A model generated the notes under the pieces. The model made no database searches. It was given only the letters and a program-made list of their open reading frames with translations, and had not been told where the DNA came from. Position numbers and translations under genes: made by a program. Positions 8,928-17,387 of a stretch of DNA of 64,000 nt are shown one piece after another. The number at the start of each line of letters is the position of its first letter. Within the stretch, counting starts at the first letter, position 1. Origin of the DNA: Actinacidiphila glaucinigra (GTDB taxonomy: Bacteria > Actinomycetota > Actinomycetes > Streptomycetales > Streptomycetaceae); assembly GCF_900188405.1 (NCBI RefSeq), contig NZ_FZOF01000008.1, positions 62,001 through 126,000 on the forward strand, in the 5' to 3' direction.

Positions 8928-8967
8928 CACGGGCCGGGGGCGGCCCGATTGCCACCCCCGGCCCGTG
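8928..8967 (-). terminator. Perfect 13-bp inverted repeat between khpA and rimM
   Basis: CACGGGCCGGGGG (8928-8940) pairs without mismatch with CCCCCGGCCCGTG (8955-8967) across a 14-base loop. It lies in the gap between khpA and rimM, all read on the minus strand. No U-tract follows, so it could be an attenuator, a processing or stability element, or a factor-dependent terminator that lowers rimM-trmD expression relative to rpsP. Confidence 0.6.
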
Positions 8968-8982
8968 CCGGTGCTGTGTACC

Positions 8983-9222
8983 TCAGCGGACGTTGTCCAC
9001 GTCGACGAGGTCGACGCGTACACCCCGTCCGCCGATCGCGCCCACGACGGTGCGCAGGGCGCGGGCGGTGCGGCCGTTGCGGCCGATCACCTTGCCGAGG
9101 TCGTCGGGGTGCACCCGGACCTCGAGGACCTTCCCGCGACGCAGGGTGCGCGCGGCGACCTGCACCTCGTCGGGATTGTCGACGATGCCCTTGACCAGGT
9201 GCTCGAGGGCCTCCTCGAGCAC
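8983..9222 (-). CDS. khpA: KH-domain RNA-binding protein KhpA
   Basis: A 79-residue single KH-domain protein. The KH core with the GxxG loop is DLGKVIGRNGRTARALRTVV. KhpA proteins bind RNA globally and affect cell division and elongation in Gram-positive bacteria. It starts at a GTG two bases after the rpsP stop, so it is co-translated with S16. Its place between rpsP and rimM is the conserved one. Confidence 0.94.
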   Translation of the reverse strand: MLEEALEHLVKGIVDNPDEVQVAARTLRRGKVLEVRVHPDDLGKVIGRNGRTARALRTVVGAIGGRGVRVDLVDVDNVR

Positions 9223-9224
9223 GA

Positions 9225-9656
9225 TCAGGCCTCGGTCGACTCGGCCGCCTCGGCGGCCTCGTCCTTCTTGTCGGACTTCTTGGCCTTCTGGGTGATGGCC
9301 TCACCCTTGGGCTCGTCACCGGCGTCCTTGGCGGCGGCCTCGAAGAGGGCGCGCTTGTCGGCCTTGGGCTCGGCGACCAGGAGCGGGGCCGGAGCCGGCT
9401 CGCCCTTGAACTTCTGCCAGTCGCCGGTCTTCTTCAGGATGGCGAGCACGGGCTCGGTCGGCTGCGCGCCGACACCCAGCCAGTACGCGACGCGATCGGC
9501 GTTGACCTCGATGCGCGAAGGGTTCTGGACCGGGTGGTACAGACCGATCTCCTCGATGGCCCGGCCGTCACGGCGGGTACGGGAGTCGGCGACGACGATG
9601 CGGTAGTGAGGCGAACGGATCTTGCCCAGACGCTTCAGCTTGATCTTGACTGCCAC
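9225..9656 (-). CDS. rpsP: Ribosomal protein bS16
   Basis: A 143-residue S16 with the conserved start [24 protein letters not shown] and later [21 protein letters not shown]. The last 55 residues form an actinobacterial extension rich in Ala, Lys and Glu, which makes it longer than the roughly 80 residues of enteric S16. It is the first gene of the rpsP-khpA-rimM-trmD operon. The 227-base upstream gap should hold the promoter, though I cannot place a clear -10/-35 pair. Confidence 0.97.
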   Translation of the reverse strand: MAVKIKLKRLGKIRSPHYRIVVADSRTRRDGRAIEEIGLYHPVQNPSRIEVNADRVAYWLGVGAQPTEPVLAILKKTGDWQKFKGEPAPAPLLVAEPKADKRALFEAAAKDAGDEPKGEAITQKAKKSDKKDEAAEAAESTEA

Positions 9657-9883
9657 GGGAGTGGGTTCTCCTGGTGTTGACGTGGTTGGGCAGAACAGAC
9701 CGCCACGTGGGGTTGTGGAGCCGGTTTGCCCGACGGACGCGTCAGCCGAAGGAGAGAGGGGTCCTGCACGGCTGCCGAGTGCTCAGCTGACCATTCTGCC
9801 ATACGGCGGGCATGCCGCCGCACGCCGGTGACCCCACCGGCGCTGTCCCCCGTAGGGCGCCGCCCCCGTGCCGCGGCGGGCGC

Positions 9884-10474
9884 TCACGCGACCGCCGCGG
9901 CCTCCGGAATCCGGAACGGCGTACCGCACGCCCCGCAGACGATCGGCGCCTGCGCGAGCACGGAGGGCACGACCCGGACGTTGCGTCCGCAGTCGCAGAC
10001 CGCCTTCACCCGTACGCCTCCGCCCGAGGACCCGTGCCGGGCGGCGGGCCCGCGGAAACTGCGGGCGGTGTCGGCGGCGGTCGCCACGGTGTGCGCTCTG
10101 AGCGCGCGCTGCAGGCGGTCGATCGTCGCCCGGTAGCGCTTCTTGGTGTCCGGGCGCATCTGGACCAGGGAGAAGCCGCTGCTGGGGTGCGGCTCCTCGG
10201 AGTGGTCCAGGCCGAGCTCGTCGGCGATGGCCAGGAATCGACGGTTGTGGTAGCGACCTGCCCGCGAGGTGTCCCGGACGCCGCGTGCGGCGGCGACTCC
10301 GTGGACGGCCTCGTGCAGCAGGCGCTCGAAGGAGAGCTCCGTGCCGCACGCGGACGAGGACTCTCCGATCAGGGACTCGGGGGCGGCCAGGTCGGGCAGT
10401 TCGGGATGGTGCCGTTGAATGTCGGCCCATGCGACTGCCAGCTCGGCGGCGAGGACTGGTGGTGTCGTGCTCAC
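9884..10474 (-). CDS. SprT-like putative zinc metalloprotein with C-terminal zinc ribbon
   Basis: A 196-residue protein without signal peptide. The helix LLHEAVHGVAAARGVRDTSR carries HExxH, and RYHNRRFLAIADELGL supplies a likely third histidine, the SprT/ArdC-like arrangement. The C-terminus has paired cysteines, CDCGRNVRVV and CGACGTPF, which would form a zinc ribbon. SprT-fold proteases include enzymes acting on DNA-bound proteins, but the substrate here is unknown. The frame is open to a GTG at 10537; I use the GTG at 10474 because the stretch between them is AT-rich and looks like promoter DNA. Confidence 0.8.
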   Translation of the reverse strand: MSTTPPVLAAELAVAWADIQRHHPELPDLAAPESLIGESSSACGTELSFERLLHEAVHGVAAARGVRDTSRAGRYHNRRFLAIADELGLDHSEEPHPSSGFSLVQMRPDTKKRYRATIDRLQRALRAHTVATAADTARSFRGPAARHGSSGGGVRVKAVCDCGRNVRVVPSVLAQAPIVCGACGTPFRIPEAAAVA

Positions 10475-10572
10475 GTCGTGACAACGAGCCGGGGGCGCCC
10501 TGTGTTCCGATACCGGGCCATCCCAAATATTTTGCACGTACTAGTCAGTTCCGGATGATGCGTACGGCTGAG

Positions 10573-10611
10573 GGCGGGTGCGGAGGACAGTGGAGAAGTC
10601 ACGCACCCGCC
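10573..10611 (-). terminator. Stem-loop downstream of proS
   Basis: GGCGGGTGCG (10573-10582) pairs with CGCACCCGCC (10602-10611), extended by GAG/CTC after a one-base bulge, across a 19-base loop. It lies 54 bases past the proS stop on the minus strand and before the AT-rich upstream region of the SprT-like gene. I read it as the proS terminator. Confidence 0.6.
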
Positions 10612-10664
10612 TCAAGCGTGGACGTACTGCCGATTACGTACGTCGCTTTTCAGTCAGTTGACGG

Positions 10665-12077
10665 TCAGTATGCCCGCGCGACGAGCGCGACGGTACCCGG
10701 CGCGTCGTCCGCTTCCGGAACAGCGCCGTCCTCGGTGAGGAGGCAGCGTACGGACACGCCCTGCTCGGCCAGCTTGGCCTCGCCCTCCGGGCCCAGGTCC
10801 GCCCACGGGATACGGCCCCAGCCGGTGGTCGCGGCCTCGGCGGCCTCGGCGATCGTCTTGACGTCCACGGTGCGGGACTCGCGGCGCTCGCGGGACTGGC
10901 GCAGCAGCGTGGCCTGGTCCTCCTCCAGCACCTTGGGCAGCAGCGCGGCCAGCTCGTCGATCGCCACCGGCTCCTTGCCCCCGGGGACACGGCGGGCGAG
11001 CATCGCGGTGCCGTTCTCCAGGTCGCGCGGGCCGACCTCGACGCGGACGGGGACGCCCTTGAGCTCCCAGTCCACGGCGCGCCGGCCGAAGGGGGTGTCG
11101 GTGCGCACGTCGACCTGGACGCGCACACCCGCGGCCTTGAGCCGGTCGCCGATCTCGCGGACCTTGGCGACGACCGCGTCGTCGCCCTTGATCGCCAGGA
11201 CGACGGCCTGCACCGGGGCCAGCCGCGGCGGCACGCGCAGTCCGTTGTCGTCGCCGTGGGACATGATCAGGCCGCCGACCATGCGGGTCGACACGCCCCA
11301 GGAGGTCTGCCAGACCAGTTCCTGCTGCCCCTCCTTCGACAGGTAGGAGGTGTTGAAGGCCTTGGCGAAGTTGGTGCCCAGCTCGTGGCTGGTGCCCAGC
11401 TGCAGCGCCTTGCCGTCGCCCATCATGCCCTCGAGGGTGAGGGTGTTGATGGCGCCGGCGAAGCGCTCGCGGGCGGTCTTGCGGCCGAGGACGACGTCGA
11501 TCCCCAGGACCTCGGTCATGAAGTCGCCGTAGACGTCGCGGTGGATCATCGCCGCGTACTCGCGGGCGTCCTCGTAGGTGGCGTGCGCGGTGTGGCCCTC
11601 CTGCCACAGGAACTCACTCGTGCGGAGGAAGAGCCGCGAACGCATCTCCCAACGGACCACGTTGGCCCACTGGTTGATGAGCAGCGGCAGGTCGCGGTAA
11701 CTCTGCACCCACTTGGAGAAGTACTCGTTGATGATCGTCTCGGAGGTGGGCCGGACGACGACCGGCTCCTCCAGCTCCTTGCCGCCGCCGTGGGTGACCA
11801 CGGCCAGCTCCGGCGCGAAGCCCTCGACGTGCTCGGCCTCCCGGGTCAGGTAGGACTGCGGGATGAAGAGCGGGAAGTACGCGTTCTGGGCGCCCGCCTC
11901 CTTGATCCGCGCGTCCATCTCCTGCTGCATCCGCTCCCACAGCGAGTACCCGTACGGCCGGATGACCATGGTGCCGCGCACCGGGCCGTTGTCGGCCAGC
12001 TCGGCCTTGTTGATCAGGTCCTGGTACCAGCGCGGGAAGTCGTCCGCCTGGGGCGTGAGTACGGGAGCCTTTGCCAT
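10665..12077 (-). CDS. proS: Prolyl-tRNA synthetase, archaeal/eukaryote-like (type 3)
   Basis: A 470-residue class II synthetase that charges tRNA-Pro. It begins MAKAPVLTPQADDFPRWYQD and has VVRPTSETIINEYFSKWV, the LINQWANVVRWE block, FLRTSEFLWQEGHTAHAT and the anticodon-binding domain from about residue 280. It lacks the long editing insertion of the bacterial type (about 570 residues), and the motif spelling is that of the archaeal/eukaryotic type. Streptomyces normally carries a bacterial-type proS elsewhere, so this may be a second enzyme. The ATG at 12077 is chosen since the extra upstream residues look non-coding; no strong ribosome site is visible. Confidence 0.92.
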   Translation of the reverse strand: MAKAPVLTPQADDFPRWYQDLINKAELADNGPVRGTMVIRPYGYSLWERMQQEMDARIKEAGAQNAYFPLFIPQSYLTREAEHVEGFAPELAVVTHGGGKELEEPVVVRPTSETIINEYFSKWVQSYRDLPLLINQWANVVRWEMRSRLFLRTSEFLWQEGHTAHATYEDAREYAAMIHRDVYGDFMTEVLGIDVVLGRKTARERFAGAINTLTLEGMMGDGKALQLGTSHELGTNFAKAFNTSYLSKEGQQELVWQTSWGVSTRMVGGLIMSHGDDNGLRVPPRLAPVQAVVLAIKGDDAVVAKVREIGDRLKAAGVRVQVDVRTDTPFGRRAVDWELKGVPVRVEVGPRDLENGTAMLARRVPGGKEPVAIDELAALLPKVLEEDQATLLRQSRERRESRTVDVKTIAEAAEAATTGWGRIPWADLGPEGEAKLAEQGVSVRCLLTEDGAVPEADDAPGTVALVARAY

Positions 12078-12293
12078 GCCGCAGATGGTACGGGGACAGG
12101 GGCGCCGGACGTGAATCGGCGGGTCCGGGAATCGGCCCAATCCTCACCTTCAAACCTCTGGACTACGGCCCGGAAGGGGAGTTGGCTGACTCCGGGGGCA
12201 TGCGCGGCGTGACGGCGACGGTGCGCGGCGTAACCGGGGGGCGTACGAGGAAGGCTTTCGGCGAGACAGCGACGCGGCTGATTGGGGCGCTCG

Positions 12294-13133
12294 ATGACAC
12301 CTACGCTCGCACGGCACCCACGAACACACCGGACCGACGGCAGGGCGCGTGACTGGGCGGAGATCCAGGAGCGGATGCTCGTACCGCTCTACGAGGCGGT
12401 GCACGCGCGATTGGAGGTCGGCCCCCGCACCCGGCTGCTCGGCATCGGGTGCGGATCGGGACTCGCGCTGCTGATGGCCTCGGCGCGGGGCGCGGCGGTC
12501 ACGGGATGCGATCCGGACGAACGGCGTCTCGCGCTGGCCCGGCAGCGGCTGCTGCCCGAGCCGCAGTGGGGCGCGCCGGTGCGGTCCGACGGGCGCACCC
12601 GGCTCGTGCCGGGCGGCCCGGAGGAGGTGCCCGGCACGGAAGGGCCGCCGTTCACGATGGTGACCGCCCTCGACCCGGGGACGGCACACGGTGAGCTGGT
12701 CCCGGCGCTCAGGGCCGCGGCGGGCCTGGCCGAACGGGGCAGCCCGGTCGTGCTGGCCGGCTGGGGGCCGCCCGAGCGCTGCGCGACGGGGCGGGTGCTG
12801 CGGGTAGCGGCCCGGCTGGCCGAGCCGCGCGACGCCACCGCCGCGGCCGCGGCCGCGGTCCGGCTCAGCGGCCGGGACGATCTGGAGGACCTGGCGCGGG
12901 ACGCGGGGCTGCGCCCGGACGGCTCGGGACGGGTGTCCTGCCCCTTCGGCTACCCCGACATGGACAGCGCGGTACGCGGCCTGGTCTCGACCGGGCTCTT
13001 CGACGCGGCCGTGGCGGCCACCGACGAGGACCAGGTGCGCAAGGAACTGCGCGAGGCGCTGCACGCGTACCGGCGCGCCGACGGCACGATCCGGATGGAG
13101 AACGTGTTCCGGTACCTGGTGGCCCGGGTGTAG
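12294..13133 (+). CDS. SAM-dependent methyltransferase
   Basis: A 279-residue class I methyltransferase, one of the few plus-strand genes in this half. Motif I is RLLGIGCGSGLALLMAS, followed by GCDPDERRLALARQRL (motif II acidic residue). The C-terminal half is variable, with an alanine run (DATAAAAAAVRLSG). The substrate cannot be told from sequence. It is divergent from proS, sharing a 216-base upstream region, and convergent with ftsH. I use the ATG at 12294, preceded by GGGG, and not the TTG at 12282. Confidence 0.85.
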   Translation: MTPTLARHPRTHRTDGRARDWAEIQERMLVPLYEAVHARLEVGPRTRLLGIGCGSGLALLMASARGAAVTGCDPDERRLALARQRLLPEPQWGAPVRSDGRTRLVPGGPEEVPGTEGPPFTMVTALDPGTAHGELVPALRAAAGLAERGSPVVLAGWGPPERCATGRVLRVAARLAEPRDATAAAAAAVRLSGRDDLEDLARDAGLRPDGSGRVSCPFGYPDMDSAVRGLVSTGLFDAAVAATDEDQVRKELREALHAYRRADGTIRMENVFRYLVARV

Positions 13134-13148
13134 CCGGGACGTTCCCGG
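13134..13148. terminator. Short hairpin between convergent methyltransferase and ftsH genes
   Basis: CCGGGA and TCCCGG form perfect six-base arms around CGT, beginning right after the methyltransferase stop. The rest of this 70-base gap is a GCGACC-type simple repeat. It may end transcription of the plus-strand gene; there is no U-run. Confidence 0.4.
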
Positions 13149-13203
13149 TGCGACCGCGACCGCGACCGCTGCCCCGACCCCGCGGCGGCTGCCCGGCGGT
13201 GGC

Positions 13204-15138
13204 TTACTCGGCGGCCTTCGCCAGACGCGGGATGCCCGCCGCCTCGTAGGCCTCGCCCTCCTCCAGCGTCTCCGCCTCCAGCAGCCGCTCCGCGAGGGCG
13301 TCCAGTTGCTCGCGGTGCCGGCCCAGCAGCCGGCAGGCCGTCCCGTAGCACTCGTCCACGATCCTGCGCATCTCGGCGTCGATCACGTCGAGGGTGGCGG
13401 GGGCGGCGGACAGTCCGTAGGGCTGCTGGGAGTCGGCCGGGATCGCGGAGAGCGGGCCGACCTTCTCGCTCATGCCCCAGCGGCCGACCATGCCCCGGAC
13501 GACGTTGGTGACCTGCTCCAGGTCGTTCTCGGCGCCGGTGGTGATCACCCCGAAGACGACGTGCTCGGCGGCCATGCCGCCGAGCGCGCCGATGATCCGG
13601 CCGCGCAGGTACTCCTCGGTGTACGCGTAGCGGTCGGAGTCGGGGGTGGAGAGGGTGACGCCGAGGGCGCGGCCGCGCGGGACGATGGTGATCTTGCGTA
13701 CGGGGTCGGCGCCCGGGTGCAGCATGCCGAGCAGGGCGTGCCCGGACTCGTGGTAGGCGGTACGGCGACGCTCCTCGACGGGGATCACGAGCGGGCGTGC
13801 CGCGCCCAGCTGCACCTTCTCCAGAGCGTCGGAGAGCTCGCTCTGCCCGACGGCGCCCTTGCCGCGCTTGACGGCGAGCAGGGCCGCCTCGTTGGCGAGG
13901 TTGGCCAATTCCGCGCCCGTCATCCCGGGCGTCGCACGGGCCACGGCGGTCAGGTCGATGCCGCCCTCCAGGGGGACCTGGCGCAGGTGGATGCCGAGGA
14001 TGGCCTCGCGGCCCGTGCGGTCGGGCGGGCTGACGTGGACGACGCGGTCGAAGCGGCCGGGCCGGGTCAGGGCGGGGTCCAGGACGTCGGGCCGGTTGGT
14101 GGCGGCGATGACGACGACGCCCTCGGAGCCGGAGAAGCCGTCCATCTCGGTGAGGATCTGGTTGAGGGTCTGCTCCCGCTCGTCGTGGCCCCCGATGCCG
14201 CCCGCGGCGCCGCGGGCGCGCCCGATGGTGTCGATCTCGTCGATGAAGATGATCGCCGGTGCGACCTTGCGGGCCTCCGCGAACAGCTCGCGCACCCGGC
14301 CGGCGCCGACGCCCACGATCATCTCGATGAACTCGGAGGCGGAGGCGGAGAAGAACGGCACGTCGGCCTCGCCGGCCACGGCCCGGGCGAGCAGGGTCTT
14401 GCCGGTGCCGGGCGGTCCGGCCAGCAGCACACCGCGCGGCATCCGCGCCCCGAGCGCCCGGTAGGCCTGGGGGCGCTTGAGGAAGTCGACGACCTCGTTG
14501 AGCTCGGCCTCCACCTCGTCGATGCCCGCCACGTCGGCGAAGGTGGTGCGGCGGCCCAGCTCGGGGACGACCGGCCGCGGCGGGGCCCGGCGGCCGATGC
14601 CGCCCAGGCCGCCGAGCCCGCCCGCGAGCTTGCTCATCCGGCGGGAGACGTAGAGCCACAGCAGGACCAGCAGCAGGACCGGGGCGAGCGAGAGCAGCAG
14701 GTTGTAGAGCAGTCCGCGCTGCTGGACGACGGGTTCTGCGGTGACGGTGACCTTGTTCTTCGTCAGGGTCGCCCACAGGTCGTCGTCGGCGAAGACCGGC
14801 CGCTGGGTCTTGAACTGCATGAACGTGCCCTCGTCCGCCCCGGGCACGTCCTGCTTCCGCTTGAGCTGCCCCTCGATGGAGTCGCCCTTGGAGTAGATCT
14901 TCGAGATGTTGTCCGCGGCGAGCTGCCGGCCGAACTCGGTGTACGAGATCGTGGTCGGCCGGGACCCGGTGAAGAACGAGAGCACCAGGTCGGTGATGAG
15001 GAAGACGGCGAGCGCCGTCAGGATCATGCCGCCCCAGCCGCCCATACGGCGCCGACGCCGGGTGGGCGAGGAGGGTGGCGCGCCCTCCGTCCGCCATGGG
15101 TCGTCCGGATTCTGCCGGGGCGGTACGGAATTGCCCAT
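13204..15138 (-). CDS. ftsH: FtsH-family membrane AAA+ zinc metalloprotease (paralogue)
   Basis: A 644-residue FtsH-like protease. Residues 34-57 and 142-163 are membrane spans flanking a small external domain. The AAA+ core has Walker A GPPGTGKT (241-248), Walker B IIFIDEID (about 297-304) and the arginine finger RPGRFDR. The protease domain has HESGH (463-467) and TTGAENDL with the third zinc ligand. The pore loop reads [15 protein letters not shown], whereas typical FtsH has a Phe in FVG, so the aromatic pore residue is Ile274 here. Streptomyces has another FtsH near folE, so this is probably the accessory paralogue. It is convergent with the methyltransferase. Confidence 0.93.
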   Translation of the reverse strand: MGNSVPPRQNPDDPWRTEGAPPSSPTRRRRRMGGWGGMILTALAVFLITDLVLSFFTGSRPTTISYTEFGRQLAADNISKIYSKGDSIEGQLKRKQDVPGADEGTFMQFKTQRPVFADDDLWATLTKNKVTVTAEPVVQQRGLLYNLLLSLAPVLLLVLLWLYVSRRMSKLAGGLGGLGGIGRRAPPRPVVPELGRRTTFADVAGIDEVEAELNEVVDFLKRPQAYRALGARMPRGVLLAGPPGTGKTLLARAVAGEADVPFFSASASEFIEMIVGVGAGRVRELFAEARKVAPAIIFIDEIDTIGRARGAAGGIGGHDEREQTLNQILTEMDGFSGSEGVVVIAATNRPDVLDPALTRPGRFDRVVHVSPPDRTGREAILGIHLRQVPLEGGIDLTAVARATPGMTGAELANLANEAALLAVKRGKGAVGQSELSDALEKVQLGAARPLVIPVEERRRTAYHESGHALLGMLHPGADPVRKITIVPRGRALGVTLSTPDSDRYAYTEEYLRGRIIGALGGMAAEHVVFGVITTGAENDLEQVTNVVRGMVGRWGMSEKVGPLSAIPADSQQPYGLSAAPATLDVIDAEMRRIVDECYGTACRLLGRHREQLDALAERLLEAETLEEGEAYEAAGIPRLAKAAE

Positions 15139-15174
15139 ACCCCGACCATAAGGACAGCGCCGCTCCGCCGCCCC

Positions 15175-15690
15175 TCAGGCCCCGGGCCACTCCTCGGCGG
15201 TGAGCGCGAAGCGTTCGTGGTCGCGCCAGGCGTCGTTCAGGTAGAGCATGCGGGGGGTGAAGCCCTCGTGGCGGAAGCCGAGGCGTTTGGCCATGGCGAC
15301 CGACCGTTCGTTCTCCGGCTGGACGTTGATCTCCAGCCGGTGCAGGCCCAGGCCCTGCGGCTCGCGGGCGAAGCAGCGGTCGACGACCAGCCGCAGGCCC
15401 TCGCTCATCCGCCCGGTGCCGGCGAAGGGCACGTAGCTGTCGTAGCCCAGGCTGGCGTTGCGGAAGCGCCCCATGACGATGTTGGCCACGTTGCACTTGC
15501 CGACGATCCCGCCGGTGTCCTCGTCGAGGATCAGGAACGTCCGCAGCACGGGCCCCTGGCGCCGCAGCAGTTCGGGCAGCCCGTCCGGTTCGACCGGGTT
15601 CCACCGGCCGACGTGCTCGGCGGAACGCAGGACCGCCTCCCGGTACGCGGGGGCGTCGGCCGGCTCCGGGGCACGGATGTGTACGCGCAT
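15175..15690 (-). CDS. GNAT-family N-acetyltransferase (RimJ/RimL-like)
   Basis: A 171-residue acetyltransferase with the RimJ-type layout: RAPEPADAPAYREAVLRS at the start, the acetyl-CoA-binding region around GRMSEGLRLVVDRCF, and LHRLEINVQPENERSVAMAKRLGFRHEG. RimJ-type enzymes acetylate N-termini of ribosomal proteins or small molecules; the target here is unknown. The ATG at 15690 is used; another lies 15 bases upstream. It lies 36 bases before ftsH on the same strand and could share its transcript. Confidence 0.9.
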   Translation of the reverse strand: MRVHIRAPEPADAPAYREAVLRSAEHVGRWNPVEPDGLPELLRRQGPVLRTFLILDEDTGGIVGKCNVANIVMGRFRNASLGYDSYVPFAGTGRMSEGLRLVVDRCFAREPQGLGLHRLEINVQPENERSVAMAKRLGFRHEGFTPRMLYLNDAWRDHERFALTAEEWPGA

Positions 15691-15764
15691 GGGTCCATGA
15701 TGCACGCGCGGCGGCGGCCCCTCCCTCCCGGGAAGCGCCGCCGCCGTACGGACACGGGACCGGA

Positions 15765-17303
15765 TCAGCCCATGAACTTCTTGAACTCGTCGGGCAGTTC
15801 GAAGTTCTGGCCCTCCTGGGCCGCCGGCATCCCGAAGGCGCCGCCGGCCTGCTGCTCGCGGCGGGCGGCGTCGGCCTTCTCCTGCTCGGCGCGCTTGAGC
15901 GGGTTGCCGCTCTGGCGCTTGCCCTTGGCCTTCTTCTGCTGCTTCTTCTGGCGGGCGCCGCCGCCCAGGCCCGGCATGCCGGGCATCCCGGGGATGCCGC
16001 CCTGGGCCATCCGCGACATCATCTTGCGGGCCTCGAAGAACCGCTCCACCAGGCTCTTCACGGCGCTGACGTCCACACCGGAACCGCGGGCGATGCGGGC
16101 ACGGCGGGAGCCGTTGATGATCATCGGGTCCTGGCGCTCGCCCGGGGTCATCGACTTGATGATCGCGGCCGTGCGGTCCACGTCGCGCTCGTCGAGGTTG
16201 TTGATCTGGTCCTTGATCTGGCCCATGCCCGGGAGCATGCCGAGCAACTTGGAGATCGAACCCATCTTGCGGACCTGCTCCATCTGCTGGAGGAAGTCGT
16301 CGAGGGTGAACTCCTTGGGACCCTTGGCCAGCTTCTCGGCCATCTTCTGGGCCTCGGCCTGGCTGAAGGTCTGCTCGGCCTTCTCGATCAGGCTGAGGAC
16401 GTCACCCATGCCCAGGATGCGCGAGGCCATCCGGTCGGGGTGGAAGGCGTCGAAGTCGTCCAGCTTCTCGCCGTTGGAGGCGAACATGATCTGGCGGCCG
16501 GTGACGTGCGCGATGGAGAGCGCGGCACCACCGCGGGCGTCGCCGTCGAGCTTGGAGAGCACGACGCCGTCGAAGCCGACGCCGTCGCGGAAGGCCTCGG
16601 CGGTGTTGACCGCGTCCTGGCCGATCATGGCGTCGACGACGAAGAGGATCTCGTCGGGCCGCACGGCGTCGCGGATGTCCGCGGCCTGCTGCATCATCTC
16701 GGCGTCGATGCCGAGGCGGCCGGCGGTGTCGACGACCACGACGTCGTACTGCTTGGTGCGGGCGTGCTCGAGGGAGTCCTTGGCGACCTGGACCGGGTCG
16801 CCCACGCCGTTGCCGGGCTCCGGCGCGTAGACCGCGACGCCCGCCCGCTCCGCGACGACCTGGAGCTGGTTGACGGCGTTGGGGCGCTGGAGGTCGGCGG
16901 CGACCAGCAGCGGGGTGTGGCCCTGGCTCGCCAGCCAGCGGCCGAGCTTGCCCGCCAGGGTCGTCTTGCCGGCACCCTGCAGACCGGCGAGCATGATGAC
17001 GGTCGGCGGCTGCTTGGCGAAGCGCAGCCGGCGGGTCTCACCGCCGAGGATGCCGACCAGCTCGTCGTTGACGATCTTGATGACCTGCTGGGCGGGATTG
17101 AGGGCCTGGGACACCTCGGCCCCGCTCGCCCGCTCCTTGACCTGCTTGATGAAGGCGCGGACCACCGGCAGCGCGACATCCGCCTCCAGCAGCGCGATAC
17201 GGATCTCGCGCGCCGTGGCGTCGATGTCCGCCTCGGAGAGGCGGCCCTTGCCCCGGAGGTTCTTGAACGTCGCTGCGAGGCGGTCGGAAAGGGTGTCGAA
17301 CAC
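15765..17303 (-). CDS. ffh: Signal recognition particle GTPase Ffh
   Basis: A 512-residue SRP54 protein that binds 4.5S RNA and delivers membrane-protein nascent chains to FtsY. After the N domain (MFDTLSDRLAATFKNLRGKG), the G domain has GLQGAGKTTLAGKLGRWL, DTAGRLGIDAEMM and LSKLDGDARGGAALS. The M domain follows from about residue 310 with many methionines, and the C-terminus has a Gly/Met-rich run and a basic tail. Its partner ftsY is also in this window. It stands alone between glnD and the GNAT gene. Confidence 0.98.
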   Translation of the reverse strand: MFDTLSDRLAATFKNLRGKGRLSEADIDATAREIRIALLEADVALPVVRAFIKQVKERASGAEVSQALNPAQQVIKIVNDELVGILGGETRRLRFAKQPPTVIMLAGLQGAGKTTLAGKLGRWLASQGHTPLLVAADLQRPNAVNQLQVVAERAGVAVYAPEPGNGVGDPVQVAKDSLEHARTKQYDVVVVDTAGRLGIDAEMMQQAADIRDAVRPDEILFVVDAMIGQDAVNTAEAFRDGVGFDGVVLSKLDGDARGGAALSIAHVTGRQIMFASNGEKLDDFDAFHPDRMASRILGMGDVLSLIEKAEQTFSQAEAQKMAEKLAKGPKEFTLDDFLQQMEQVRKMGSISKLLGMLPGMGQIKDQINNLDERDVDRTAAIIKSMTPGERQDPMIINGSRRARIARGSGVDVSAVKSLVERFFEARKMMSRMAQGGIPGMPGMPGLGGGARQKKQQKKAKGKRQSGNPLKRAEQEKADAARREQQAGGAFGMPAAQEGQNFELPDEFKKFMG

Positions 17304-17387
17304 GTCGGTCGCGGATCCTCAGGTCGGGGGCGGGTGATAGGTCGTCCTCAAGGGTATCCGCCCGGCCCGCGAATGGTCTCCACCGCG

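Noticed and set aside
12950..15604. An 884-codon minus-strand frame over ftsH
   Set aside because: It is ftsH read one base out of phase; the product is Arg/Ala/Gly-rich without motifs.
13306..16830. A 1174-codon open frame on the plus strand
   Set aside because: It is the complement of ftsH, the GNAT gene and ffh. In GC-rich DNA the opposite strand lacks stops; the product is low-complexity and matches nothing.
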